This document shows positions 1 through 5,355 of a stretch of 6,380 nucleotides of DNA, piece by piece (position 1 is the stretch's first letter; every line of letters starts with the position of its first letter). The translations under genes and the position numbers were made by a program. The stretch is from Lachnospiraceae bacterium UBA4348 (lineage in GTDB: Bacteria; Bacillota; Clostridia; Lachnospirales; Lachnospiraceae), in contig DGTA01000111.1 in assembly GCA_002394165.1 (NCBI GenBank), positions 1-6,380 of the forward strand, read 5' to 3'. The notes under the pieces are model-generated. The model had not been told where the DNA came from. It ran no database searches and was given only the letters and a program-made list of their open reading frames with translations.

Positions 1-417
1 CTCACTCCCAAGAAGTGAAAGTTCAACAACCTCAAAGTATTTCCTCAGATTGACAACCTTTTCCTTCGCTTCTCTAGTCTCCGGAACCCATCCAAACTTT
101 GCCATTTCACTATAAGGAAATTGTTTGGCCATTTCAGCATCGGCATCCATTGCGTTTTCTGCTTCAGCCTTTATGATCTTCTCTCTGTAGATCGCCTCAA
201 GATTATTCCAAAACTTTGCCGGTACACCTAAAACCATCTCTAATCTAACTGCGGTCTCTGGTGTAAGCTGGACCTCACCGTTAATGAGCTTGCTGATATG
301 TTTTTCAGACATATCCATCCTGGCAGCAAACTCCTTCTGGCTCATGCCTCTGCCATTCAACTGTTCTTTAATTGTCGCCCCAGGTGGCGTTGCAATATAA
401 CTGCGACTTCTCACCAT
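1..417 (-). CDS. higA: HigA-type XRE-family antitoxin, N-terminal part (runs off left edge)
   Basis: Antitoxin and autorepressor partner of the upstream toxin HigB. Translating the minus strand from ATG 417-415 gives 139 uninterrupted codons to base 1, so the C-terminus is missing. Residues 13-65 form a Cro/C1-type helix-turn-helix: the GMSQKEFAARMDMS stretch is followed by a recognition helix SEKHISKLIN (37-46) and LTPETAVRLEMVLGVPAKFW, which is typical of HigA addiction-module antidotes. After about residue 70 it continues with a charged segment (EAIYREKIIKAEAENAMDAD) instead of ending near residue 100. From memory of the family this matches the long Clostridia form with a C-terminal ImmA/IrrE-like peptidase domain, but that part lies outside the window and is inferred. 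The start is supported by AAGGAGGC at 424-431 in minus orientation, about 7 bases upstream. The gene follows higB after 32 bases, so the two are probably cotranscribed. Confidence 0.9.
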   Translation of the reverse strand, partial: MVRSRSYIATPPGATIKEQLNGRGMSQKEFAARMDMSEKHISKLINGEVQLTPETAVRLEMVLGVPAKFWNNLEAIYREKIIKAEAENAMDADAEMAKQFPYSEMAKFGWVPETREAKEKVVNLRKYFEVVELSLLGSE

Positions 418-423
418 AGTGCT

Positions 424-431
424 GCCTCCTT
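424..431 (-). promoter_or_regulatory. Shine-Dalgarno site of higA
   Basis: The minus strand reads AAGGAGGC here, about 7 bases before ATG 417-415. This fixes the higA start. Confidence 0.75.
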
Positions 432-449
432 GACTTGTCATCTTGACCT

Positions 450-746
450 TTAATGATAATCGACTATTTCCAAAATGTTTGCTATTTGGATCTCGTCGCC
501 ATTCTTCTCAAATACCAATCTGTACGGATGAACCAGATCCACTGCGTATTGCCCTTTCCTATCCTGCGTAAGCGGATGACAGCGTCCGATATGGAACTGT
601 ATCATCATTTCAACAGTATCTGCAGCACCAATTTCATCTATACGCTGATGTATTTTATCGGCCATTTCTCGACCGTAGGTCCTCTCTGCAATTTTGGCAT
701 CCGTACAAACCTTTTTGATCTTGTTGTTCTTGTACGTGATATCCAA
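450..746 (-). CDS. higB: HigB/RelE-superfamily toxin (plasmid maintenance killer protein), TTG start
   Basis: A 98-residue toxin. HigB proteins are ribosome-dependent mRNA endonucleases of the RelE/ParE fold, neutralised by the HigA encoded next to them. The family is recognised from the N-terminal DITYKNNKIKKVC and YGREMADKIHQRIDEI stretches, the central IQFHIGRCHPL and DRKGQYAVDL (residues ~50-70), and the C-terminal PYRLVFEKNGDEIQI...LEIVDYH. The length is normal for HigB. The start codon is TTG (746-744). An in-frame TAA lies at 770-768 and no ATG or GTG intervenes; the ATG at 751-749 is out of frame. An AGAGAGG stretch 7 bases upstream supports the TTG. Toxin-first order is the usual higBA arrangement. 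Expression is probably repressed at the two palindromes around its promoter. The gene is AT-richer than the genes to the right, which fits acquisition by transfer. Confidence 0.93.
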   Translation of the reverse strand: MDITYKNNKIKKVCTDAKIAERTYGREMADKIHQRIDEIGAADTVEMMIQFHIGRCHPLTQDRKGQYAVDLVHPYRLVFEKNGDEIQIANILEIVDYH

Positions 747-764
747 ACCATCGCCTCTCTTTCT

Positions 765-785
765 GATTTACCTTTGAGGTAAATC
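765..785. promoter_or_regulatory. Probable HigA operator O1 (palindrome over the start of transcription)
   Basis: The core TTTACCTTTGAGGTAAA at 767-783 is a palindrome. With one more matching base pair on each side beyond 766-784, the arms are 9 nt around a 3-nt spacer. It lies just downstream of the -10 hexamer, covering the expected start of higB transcription. Its half-site TTTACCT/AGGTAAA is identical to that of O2. HigA antitoxins usually bind such palindromes to repress their own operon; assignment to this HigA is inference. Confidence 0.75.
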
Positions 786-786
786 T

Positions 787-815
787 ATGATAGCGCAGAT
801 ATCTCAATTGGTCAA
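787..815 (-). promoter_or_regulatory. Sigma70-type promoter of higBA
   Basis: On the minus strand, -35 TTGACC (815-810) and -10 TATCAT (792-787) are separated by exactly 17 bases. Transcription would begin near 780, giving a leader of about 35 nt before the higB TTG. The promoter is bracketed by palindromes O1 and O2, so repressor at either or both would block it. Confidence 0.78.
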
Positions 816-823
816 GATGCTTG

Positions 824-840
824 TTTACCTCAGAGGTAAA
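824..840. promoter_or_regulatory. Probable HigA operator O2 (palindrome upstream of -35)
   Basis: TTTACCTCAGAGGTAAA is a perfect palindrome with 8-nt arms around a single central base (832). It shares the TTTACCT...AGGTAAA half-sites with O1 and is centred 57 bp from it. It lies 9 bases upstream of the -35 hexamer, so two repressor dimers could flank or loop the promoter. Confidence 0.72.
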
Positions 841-1106
841 TTTTCTTCGGTTCATATTTCACTTTTCATTTTGTGATTTTGTACGCTTAAATTCATTTAC
901 TGCGTTCACATAGAAATTTTTTCTATAATAGTCAAGAAAAACCGATCGAATAAAACAAAAGACACCATTCCACAGTATATTCCAACGTTAAATGATGCCC
1001 TCTGAAATTTTGGTAGTTTTTGTGGTAGTATTTCAGCCGTCTTTACTCAGCTAAAGCGCCGTTTTCCCCAGTATTTATGCGGTTTCCCGGCTTTCTGCCT
1101 CCGGTT
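841..1106. other. AT-rich gene-free strip between higBA and the two-component operon
   Basis: No convincing coding region on either strand. Composition shifts from AT-rich on the left to GC-rich near 1040. The strip holds a small dyad at 910-926 (ATAGAAA, TTT, TTTCTAT), a TGGTAGT direct repeat (1011-1017 and 1023-1029) inside a CTGAAAT/ATTTCAG inverted repeat (1002-1036), and, at the right end, a dyad overlapping the regulator stop codon. No clear terminator with a T-tract was found for the regulator gene. The strip may be the edge of a transferred segment. Confidence 0.5.
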
Positions 1107-1122
1107 TTAAATCTTAAACCGG
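1101..1122. repeat. Short dyad overlapping the response-regulator stop codon
   Basis: CCGGTTT (1101-1107) and AAACCGG (1116-1122) are inverted, and two more A-T pairs form if one T is bulged, leaving a 3-nt loop. It covers the TAA stop (1109-1107, minus). There is no T-tract on either side, so it is at best a weak terminator or 3'-end stabiliser. Confidence 0.35.
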
Positions 1123-1796
1123 TAACCCACTCCCCAGATCGTCTCGATATACTTCGGATCCGCGGTGCTGTCTTTCAGCTTCTCGCGGATCTTTTTAATG
1201 TGCACGGTCACCGTGGCGATATCTCCGAAGGATTCCATGCCCCAGATCTCCCTGAACAGCTCGTCCTTTGAGAAGACCCGGTCCGGATTGGACGCCAGGA
1301 AGCTCAAAAGATCGAATTCTTTCGATGTAAAGACCGTCTCCGTGCCGTCCACCCATACCCGCCTGGATGCGCGGTCGATCCTCAGTCCGCCCGTCTCAAT
1401 GATCTCGCCGGAGGGGGCCTTCATGCCCGTCAGCCGCTGATAGCGGTCAAGATGGGCCTTCACTCTGGCCACCAGCTCTCCGGGGCTGAACGGCTTGGTC
1501 ATGTAATCGTCCGCTCCGAGTCCCAGGCCGCGGATCTTGTCGATATCATCCTTCTTCGCACTCACCATGATGATAGGCGTGTTCTTCTCCTCCCGGATTC
1601 GGCGGCAGATCTCAAAGCCGCTCACACCCGGAAGCATCAGGTCCAGGATCACCAGGTCCCAGTCCTGCGAAAGCGCCGCCGCCAGTCCTTCTTTTCCGTT
1701 ATTGACGATGGTCGTCTCATAGCCGCTGATCGTCAGATAATCCCGCTCCAGCTCAGCGATGCACACCTCGTCCTCTATGATCAGAATCCTGCTCAT
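1107..1796 (-). CDS. OmpR/PhoB-family DNA-binding response regulator
   Basis: Cytoplasmic transcription regulator activated by phosphotransfer from the kinase encoded just upstream. It is 229 aa, the normal length for the family. The receiver domain spans residues 1-120: acidic pair E8/D9, phospho-acceptor D52 in VILDLMLP, switch residue S79 in IIMVSAKK, and K101 in MTKPF. The C-terminal winged-helix domain (~132-229) has the usual FTSKEFDLLSFLASNP, VFSKDELFREIWG, TVTVHIKKIREKL and the terminal WGVGYRFKI. ATG 1796-1794 is preceded by AGGAGG at 1809-1804 (7-nt spacing) and overlaps the kinase stop as ATGA, so the two are cotranscribed and probably translationally coupled. It resembles VanR-type regulators, but the target genes cannot be read from the sequence. 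The divergent acetyltransferase/carboxypeptidase operon is a candidate. Confidence 0.95.
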   Translation of the reverse strand: MSRILIIEDEVCIAELERDYLTISGYETTIVNNGKEGLAAALSQDWDLVILDLMLPGVSGFEICRRIREEKNTPIIMVSAKKDDIDKIRGLGLGADDYMTKPFSPGELVARVKAHLDRYQRLTGMKAPSGEIIETGGLRIDRASRRVWVDGTETVFTSKEFDLLSFLASNPDRVFSKDELFREIWGMESFGDIATVTVHIKKIREKLKDSTADPKYIETIWGVGYRFKI

Positions 1797-3280
1797 ACCT
1801 CTGCCTCCTGATATTTTCTTATCTCAAAATGCATCACGGTTCCTTCGCCGACCCGGCTCGTCGCCCAGATCCTGCCGCTGTGGTCCTCGATGATCTTGCG
1901 CACGATGGACAGCCCGATCCCGCTGCCGCCCATCGCCGAGTTTCTCGATTCGTCCGTGCGGTAGAACCGGTCAAAGATCCTCTCGAGGTCGCGCCCCTCG
2001 ATGCCCGGTCCGTTGTCCGCGATGTCCACCCGTATAAAATCGCCTTCGTCCTCCACGTTCAGACGGATGATCGCCGGCTTCTTGTCCATGTACTTGATCG
2101 AATTGCCTATGATATTGCTGATCACACGCCGCAGCTGCTCAGGATCGGCAATGATCGTGGTCTCTTCCATGACCTGGTTCTCATAGTAAAAGAGCACGTC
2201 CCTCTCCTTGAGCTCAATATCCATCTCCTCGGCGCAGTCATCGAAAAATCCCTTCACGTTCAGCAGCGTAAAATGATACGGCATCCGGTTCGAATCGATC
2301 CTGGAGTAGAGGGACAGCTCATTGACCAGGCGGTCCATCTCGTTGGCCTTGCTGTAGATCGTCTTCACATAGTGATCCATCTTCTCCGGGGTGTCCGCCA
2401 CCCCGTCCATGATCCCCTCCACATACCCTTTGATCGTGGTTAGGGGCGTCTTCAGGTCATGGGAGATATTGCTGATCAGCTCCTTCGACTGGTCGTTATA
2501 GCGCCGCTTCTCCTCCTCCGCCTGTGCCAGGCGGGTGCGCATCTTCTCAAAGTCACTGGTCAGGTCACCGAACTCATCGCTCCTTTTGGTCTCCAGCGTA
2601 AAGTCCAGATCCCCGTCCGCGATCCTCCGGGTCGCTATTCGCAGGTCCCGGATAGGCGACGTGATCCCCTTGTGGATCCACAAGGTCAGGACGCTCGCCG
2701 TGATCAGGAGGATCAGCAGCATCACCAAAGTCAGCTGCCGCACCATCGTCTTGATCTCCGGCAGTACACCGGTCACCGTCGTGATAATGTACGCACTGGC
2801 CGCCGATCCGTCAGTCAGGGTGACATCCAGCTGCTTGACCATCGCCGGATTATCGCCGCTGATATAAACACCGCCCAGTTCCGTATCGACGTTTCCGGCG
2901 CCCTGCGGCGGCAGGGCCTCCATCAGCTCGCCGAGGTTATCCCGGTTTCCTGCGTAATACACCTCACCGTCCAGCGTTACCACCAGAAACGAGAGCCGGC
3001 CGCCCAGCTCATGATCGATATCCTGCAGGTACCCCCTGTCCAGGAGCCGGTCCGGATCCGCCTGGGTATCATTTCTCATCCGATCCAGCAGCTTTGCCGT
3101 CGATTCATTGATCATCTGCGCTGTGTTGATCATGTCCGGCAAAGACAGCTCGATCTCATATTCCCTCTCCAGCGAGTGCACCTTCACGTTCATATACACA
3201 CTCACAAACAGGAACAGCAGAGCCAGCGGCACCAGGATGATCGCCGCAAAAGATATAATCAGCTTCGATCTCAGTTTCAT
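1793..3280 (-). CDS. Membrane sensor histidine kinase (HAMP, HisKA, HATPase)
   Basis: A 495-aa membrane sensor that autophosphorylates and passes phosphate to the downstream regulator. Domain order: TM1 ~8-30, an extracellular sensor domain ~31-182 of unrecognised ligand, TM2 ~183-202, HAMP ~203-256 (ITSPIRDLRIATRRIADGDL), then the HisKA helix with phospho-acceptor H274 in ISHDLKTPL. The ATPase domain has an N box around N389/N393 (ISNIIGNSIKY), G1 DNGPGI (422-427), F box IFDRFYR and G2 GGSGIGLSIV (451-460). All catalytic motifs are intact. It is the first gene of the operon. ATG 3280-3278 is the only plausible start: an in-frame TGA lies 15 bases upstream, and the next Met (30) would destroy TM1. 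Oddly, no Shine-Dalgarno sequence precedes it: a REP-like repeat ends 3 bases before the ATG, while GGAGGAAGG sits on the far side of that repeat at 3393-3385. Confidence 0.95.
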   Translation of the reverse strand: MKLRSKLIISFAAIILVPLALLFLFVSVYMNVKVHSLEREYEIELSLPDMINTAQMINESTAKLLDRMRNDTQADPDRLLDRGYLQDIDHELGGRLSFLVVTLDGEVYYAGNRDNLGELMEALPPQGAGNVDTELGGVYISGDNPAMVKQLDVTLTDGSAASAYIITTVTGVLPEIKTMVRQLTLVMLLILLITASVLTLWIHKGITSPIRDLRIATRRIADGDLDFTLETKRSDEFGDLTSDFEKMRTRLAQAEEEKRRYNDQSKELISNISHDLKTPLTTIKGYVEGIMDGVADTPEKMDHYVKTIYSKANEMDRLVNELSLYSRIDSNRMPYHFTLLNVKGFFDDCAEEMDIELKERDVLFYYENQVMEETTIIADPEQLRRVISNIIGNSIKYMDKKPAIIRLNVEDEGDFIRVDIADNGPGIEGRDLERIFDRFYRTDESRNSAMGGSGIGLSIVRKIIEDHSGRIWATSRVGEGTVMHFEIRKYQEAEV

Positions 3281-3283
3281 TTT

Positions 3284-3386
3284 CTGACAGGGGACTGTTC
3301 ACTTCCGTGCGCGGTGCGTGATGAGCTTGCGAACGCGGTGCGCGCGCGACTCCCTTGTGTCAGCGGGCGCTGACAGGGGACAGTCC
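3284..3386. repeat. GC-rich REP-like repeat in the kinase leader
   Basis: The element is bounded by two direct copies of a 17-mer, CTGACAGGGGACTGTTC (3284-3300) and CTGACAGGGGACAGTCC (3370-3386), identical at 15 of 17 positions. Inside are a 9-nt direct repeat CGCGGTGCG (3310-3318, 3334-3342) and a strong hairpin at 3348-3385 whose inner arms TGTCAGCG/CGCTGACA pair perfectly around GG. The block TTCCGTGCGCGGTGC (3303-3317) recurs exactly, inverted, at 5315-5329. It belongs to the same family as the repeats at 5284-5343 and 5569-5589. Its function is unknown; the sequence type resembles REP-like dispersed palindromes. Confidence 0.75.
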
Positions 3387-3393
3387 TTCCTCC
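3385..3393 (-). promoter_or_regulatory. Displaced Shine-Dalgarno sequence of the kinase gene
   Basis: The minus strand reads GGAGGAAGG just after the predicted transcription start, but about 104 bases before the kinase ATG. If the intervening repeat (3284-3384) were absent, the spacing to the ATG would be close to normal. No ORF starts at a suitable distance from it in its present place. Confidence 0.45.
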
Positions 3394-3404
3394 GTTTTTT
3401 CCGT

Positions 3405-3413
3405 AGTATATCA
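3405..3413 (-). promoter_or_regulatory. Extended -10 promoter for the kinase-regulator operon
   Basis: The minus strand reads TGATATACT, an extended -10 (TG, one base, TATACT). A TTGATA lies upstream, but 20 bases from TATACT, so the -35 contact is doubtful. Transcription would start near 3398, giving a leader of about 118 nt that includes the whole REP-like repeat. Confidence 0.5.
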
Positions 3414-3416
3414 CAC

Positions 3417-3445
3417 AAAAAAAGGTCTCGTATCAAGCCGGGACC
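3417..3445 (-). terminator. Terminator-like hairpin with T7, minus orientation
   Basis: On the minus strand GGTCCCG, an 8-nt loop and CGAGACC (one C/A mismatch) are followed by seven T residues (3423-3417). Its form is that of a weak Rho-independent terminator, but no minus-strand gene precedes it. It may block antisense transcription from the acetyltransferase side, or be a relic of a former neighbour. Confidence 0.4.
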
Positions 3446-3497
3446 ATTGTTTCTGAAATTTTAAGAAAGACATGAGGATCCCCGCCTGAGAAAACGC

Positions 3498-3526
3498 TTG
3501 ACAGAAGCCGCCGGCGTTGGTATTTA
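3498..3526 (+). promoter_or_regulatory. Sigma70-type promoter of the acetyltransferase-carboxypeptidase operon
   Basis: A perfect -35 TTGACA (3498-3503), a 17-base spacer and a -10 TATTTA (3521-3526, weak) predict a start of transcription near 3533 and a leader of about 60 nt. Its position argues against translation starting anywhere before 3533 and supports the ATG at 3594. Confidence 0.6.
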
Positions 3527-3593
3527 TGAACGTATGCGGACCAGATGGCCGCATTCCCTGCAGCGAACGAAGATTCATCAGAAAGTACAGACC

Positions 3594-4151
3594 ATGAACA
3601 CTACTATCCGAAGTGCCCGTCCCTCGGATGCGGCGCAGATCCTTGATATTTACGGCTGGTATGTGGAAAATACCGCCATCTCTTTTGAATATGAGATCCC
3701 CTCTCCCGGGGAGTTCACGGCGAGAATTGAAAAGACGCTTCTTCGCTTCCCCTATCTTGTGATCGAAGAAAACGGAAAGATCCTCGGCTACACCTACGCC
3801 GGCCCGTTCAAGGCCCGGGCCGCCTATGACTGGGATTGTGAAATGAGCATCTACATCGACCGCTGCGAACATGGCCGGGGCCTCGGCCGCCGCCTTTATC
3901 TCGCACTCGAGGAAGAGCTGAAAAAGATGGGGATCCAGAATCTGTACGCCTGCATCAGTTTTCCTGAGACGGAGGATGCGTACCTGACAAGGGACAGCTT
4001 CCATTTTCACAAACACATGGGATATTCACTTGCCGGCACTTATCATAAGTGCGGCTTTAAATTCGGACGCTGGTATGATATGGTCTGGATGGAAAAAATA
4101 ATCGGAAAACATGAGGAGGAACCGCGGCGTGTGGCTGCCTGGAAAGCTTAA
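3594..4151 (+). CDS. GNAT-family N-acetyltransferase (phosphinothricin acetyltransferase-like)
   Basis: Cytoplasmic acetyl-CoA-dependent N-acetyltransferase of the PAT/COG1247 type; such enzymes acetylate amino groups of amino-acid analogues or related small molecules. The actual substrate is unknown. The 185-aa product opens with IRSARPSDAAQILDIYGWYV, then TAISFEYEIPS (the family FE...P segment, ~28-37), YLVIEENGKILGYTYAGPF (54-72), CEMSIYID (82-89), the acetyl-CoA loop HGRGLGRRLY (93-102) and HKHMGYSLAGTYHKCGFKFGRW near the C-terminus. ATG 3594 is chosen because the reading frame upstream runs into the -35 box and has no family similarity. The ribosome site is weak (AGAAAG region). The last ~14 residues (after MEKIIGK) are beyond the usual family end and overlap the ribosome site and start of the next gene, so the two are coupled. 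Confidence 0.9.
   Translation: MNTTIRSARPSDAAQILDIYGWYVENTAISFEYEIPSPGEFTARIEKTLLRFPYLVIEENGKILGYTYAGPFKARAAYDWDCEMSIYIDRCEHGRGLGRRLYLALEEELKKMGIQNLYACISFPETEDAYLTRDSFHFHKHMGYSLAGTYHKCGFKFGRWYDMVWMEKIIGKHEEEPRRVAAWKA
4114..4119 (+). promoter_or_regulatory. Shine-Dalgarno site deciding the carboxypeptidase start
   Basis: AGGAGG lies 9 bases before GTG 4129 and directly after ATG 4111, which it cannot serve. It lies inside the 3' end of the acetyltransferase gene, as expected for translational coupling. Confidence 0.65.
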
Positions 4152-4965
4152 TCTTACAACATCAGCAACAGAACAAAATCCATTTCACTCAAAAAGAACC
4201 AAGGCGGCCGTTCCGGCGCTCATGGCCCTCCTGCTTTTGGCAGCGGCTCCGGGAAATGTCCGGGCACAGACCCAGGTCCCGGAAAACGAGAACCTGGCAG
4301 GCCTGTTCTCACCGCACAGCGCGGGGGAGGATGCGATCGTGCTTCTTGACGAAGAGATAAATGAAACACCGGCAGATACATCTGCAGAGGAAATGAATCA
4401 GACAGCGGCCGGGACGGCCGGGGACGACGAGTGGTATCTCATCCTCGTCAACCGCACACACCCCATTCCGGAAAATTATCAGGTGGACCTGATGCAGCTC
4501 TCCAACGGAATGCAGGTGGACTCAAGGATCTATCCCCAGCTGCAGGCCATGTTTGATGACGCGAGAGCCGCCGGCCTGGCTTTGTTCGTCCGGGACGGAT
4601 ACCGCACCCAGGAAGAACAGCAGGCGATCATGGACGGAAAGATCGAAGAATACCGCAATGCCGGATATTCCGATGAAGAAGCCGTGAAGCTGGCTGAGGA
4701 ATGGGTCGCCCTGCCCGGGACAAGCGAACACCAGCTCGGGATCGCTGTAGACATCAACGCCGACAACTCCGGCTCGTCAGATGACGCCGTCTACAGCTGG
4801 CTTTATGAAAACGCCTGGAAATACGGCTTTATCAAGCGCTATCCTGAAGACAAGACCGACATCACCGGCGTGATCAACGAGCCGTGGCATTACCGGTATG
4901 TCGGAGAAGAAGCCGCGAAAGAGATGTGGGAGAGCGGGATGTGCTTGGAAGAGTACCTGAGCTGA
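4129..4965 (+). CDS. Secreted VanY-like D-alanyl-D-alanine carboxypeptidase (peptidase M15)
   Basis: Zinc D,D-carboxypeptidase that trims the terminal D-Ala from peptidoglycan stem peptides outside the cell. With a GTG start it has 278 residues. The N-terminus carries a signal peptide: a basic stretch HSKRTK, a hydrophobic core with ALMALLLLAAA, and probable cleavage after NVRA (~46). An acidic low-complexity linker follows to ~100, then the catalytic domain with DGYRTQEEQQ (~156-165), TSEHQLGIAVDI with zinc ligands H201 and D208, and NEPWHYRYV with catalytic E251 and zinc ligand H254. All key residues are present. The start is uncertain: GTG 4129 has AGGAGG at 4114-4119 with 9-nt spacing, whereas the in-frame ATG 4111 (6 residues longer) has only a weak site. 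Either start overlaps the acetyltransferase (by 23 or 41 bases). No lipobox cysteine, so it is secreted, not a lipoprotein. Confidence 0.92.
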   Translation: MWLPGKLNLTTSATEQNPFHSKRTKAAVPALMALLLLAAAPGNVRAQTQVPENENLAGLFSPHSAGEDAIVLLDEEINETPADTSAEEMNQTAAGTAGDDEWYLILVNRTHPIPENYQVDLMQLSNGMQVDSRIYPQLQAMFDDARAAGLALFVRDGYRTQEEQQAIMDGKIEEYRNAGYSDEEAVKLAEEWVALPGTSEHQLGIAVDINADNSGSSDDAVYSWLYENAWKYGFIKRYPEDKTDITGVINEPWHYRYVGEEAAKEMWESGMCLEEYLS

Positions 4966-4977
4966 CAGGGAACATTC
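4962..4977 (+). repeat. Degenerate REP-like core at the carboxypeptidase stop codon
   Basis: CTGACAGGGAACATTC matches the repeat core CTGACAGGGGACAGTC with two changes. Its TGA is the stop codon of the carboxypeptidase. The same core supplies the metK stop on the other side of the intergenic region. Confidence 0.45.
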
Positions 4978-4993
4978 TTCTAAAGAAAATTCC

Positions 4994-5197
4994 TTTACAC
5001 AATAAAAAAGCAAATTCAAAGGATCCTCTGCTATTTGCCGCATTTGAAAATGCTGCGCCGCCTATCAGGATGCTTTCTTCGCAACTCACGCACTGACGTG
5101 CGCTCAGACAAGCTCCGAAAGCATCCGCTATGCTCGCATTTTCTGCAGCGGCTGCATATGCAGAGGATCCTTTTGAATTTGCAATTCTATTGTTAAA
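4994..5197 (+). repeat. Long structured palindrome, copy 1 (possible structured RNA or mobile hairpin element)
   Basis: An imperfect palindrome of about 204 nt, 28 bases after the carboxypeptidase stop. The outer helix pairs 5010-5031 with 5160-5182 (one bulged base), extended by ACAATA/TATTGT. The next helix is GAAAATGC/GCATTTTC (5046-5053 with 5137-5144), then GGATGCTTTC/GAAAGCATCC (5068-5077 with 5117-5126), and an apical stem CGCAC-TGAC-GTGCG (5089-5102). The asymmetric internal loops between the helices are made of sequence shared with copy 2. No ORF. Alternatives are a transposon-like hairpin repeat, a structured transcript or a bidirectional terminator. No uninterrupted T-tract follows. 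I do not recognise the family. Confidence 0.8.
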
Positions 5198-5283
5198 TAC
5201 ACTTTAAAAGACATCACCGTCACCGGAAAGCTCAACCCTCACACATCAGCTGACAATGAAAAGGAGGCCTGCGGGACGGTTCT
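5198..5283. other. Unassigned spacer between the repeats
   Basis: Nothing recognisable. One plus-strand frame stays open from about 5177 to a TAG at 5425-5427, but it has no ATG, no family similarity, and runs through two repeats, so it is not called. AAAGGAGG at 5260-5267 is not followed by a start codon at a usable distance. Confidence 0.4.
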
Positions 5284-5343
5284 GTGTCAGCCGGCGGACT
5301 GGGGGAAGCCGCGTGCACCGCGCACGGAAAGGGACAGTCCTTG
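5284..5343. repeat. REP-like repeat, copy between the two long palindromes
   Basis: It begins GTGTCAGCCGGCGG, like the internal part of the kinase-leader repeat. It contains GCACCGCGCACGGAA (5315-5329), an exact 15-nt inverted match to 3303-3317, and ends GGGACAGTCCTTG (5331-5343). A GGACTG/CAGTCC inverted pair and CGTGC/GCACG arms can fold it into a hairpin. Its end is the exact reverse complement of 5569-5581. Confidence 0.65.
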
Positions 5344-5355
5344 TAAAGTGAGAGA

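Noticed and set aside
655..855. Minus-strand 66-codon frame overlapping the higBA promoter
   Set aside because: It runs through both operators and the promoter and overlaps higB in another frame; no family features.
2459..3373. Plus-strand open frame of 304 codons opposite the kinase
   Set aside because: Rich in Arg, Gln and His with no domain, and opposite a kinase with all motifs intact; a shadow.
3498..3593. N-terminal extension of the acetyltransferase from TTG 3498
   Set aside because: The TTG is part of a TTGACA -35 box, the extension has no family similarity, and ATG 3594 begins the conserved region.
3411..4016. Minus-strand open frame of 201 codons opposite the acetyltransferase
   Set aside because: Its sequence resembles no family and it is antisense to a clear GNAT gene; it is a shadow of a GC-rich coding frame.
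5256..5351. 31-codon ATG frame reading through the REP-like repeat
   Set aside because: No ribosome site at a usable distance, Arg-rich product from GC-rich repeat, no support as a gene.
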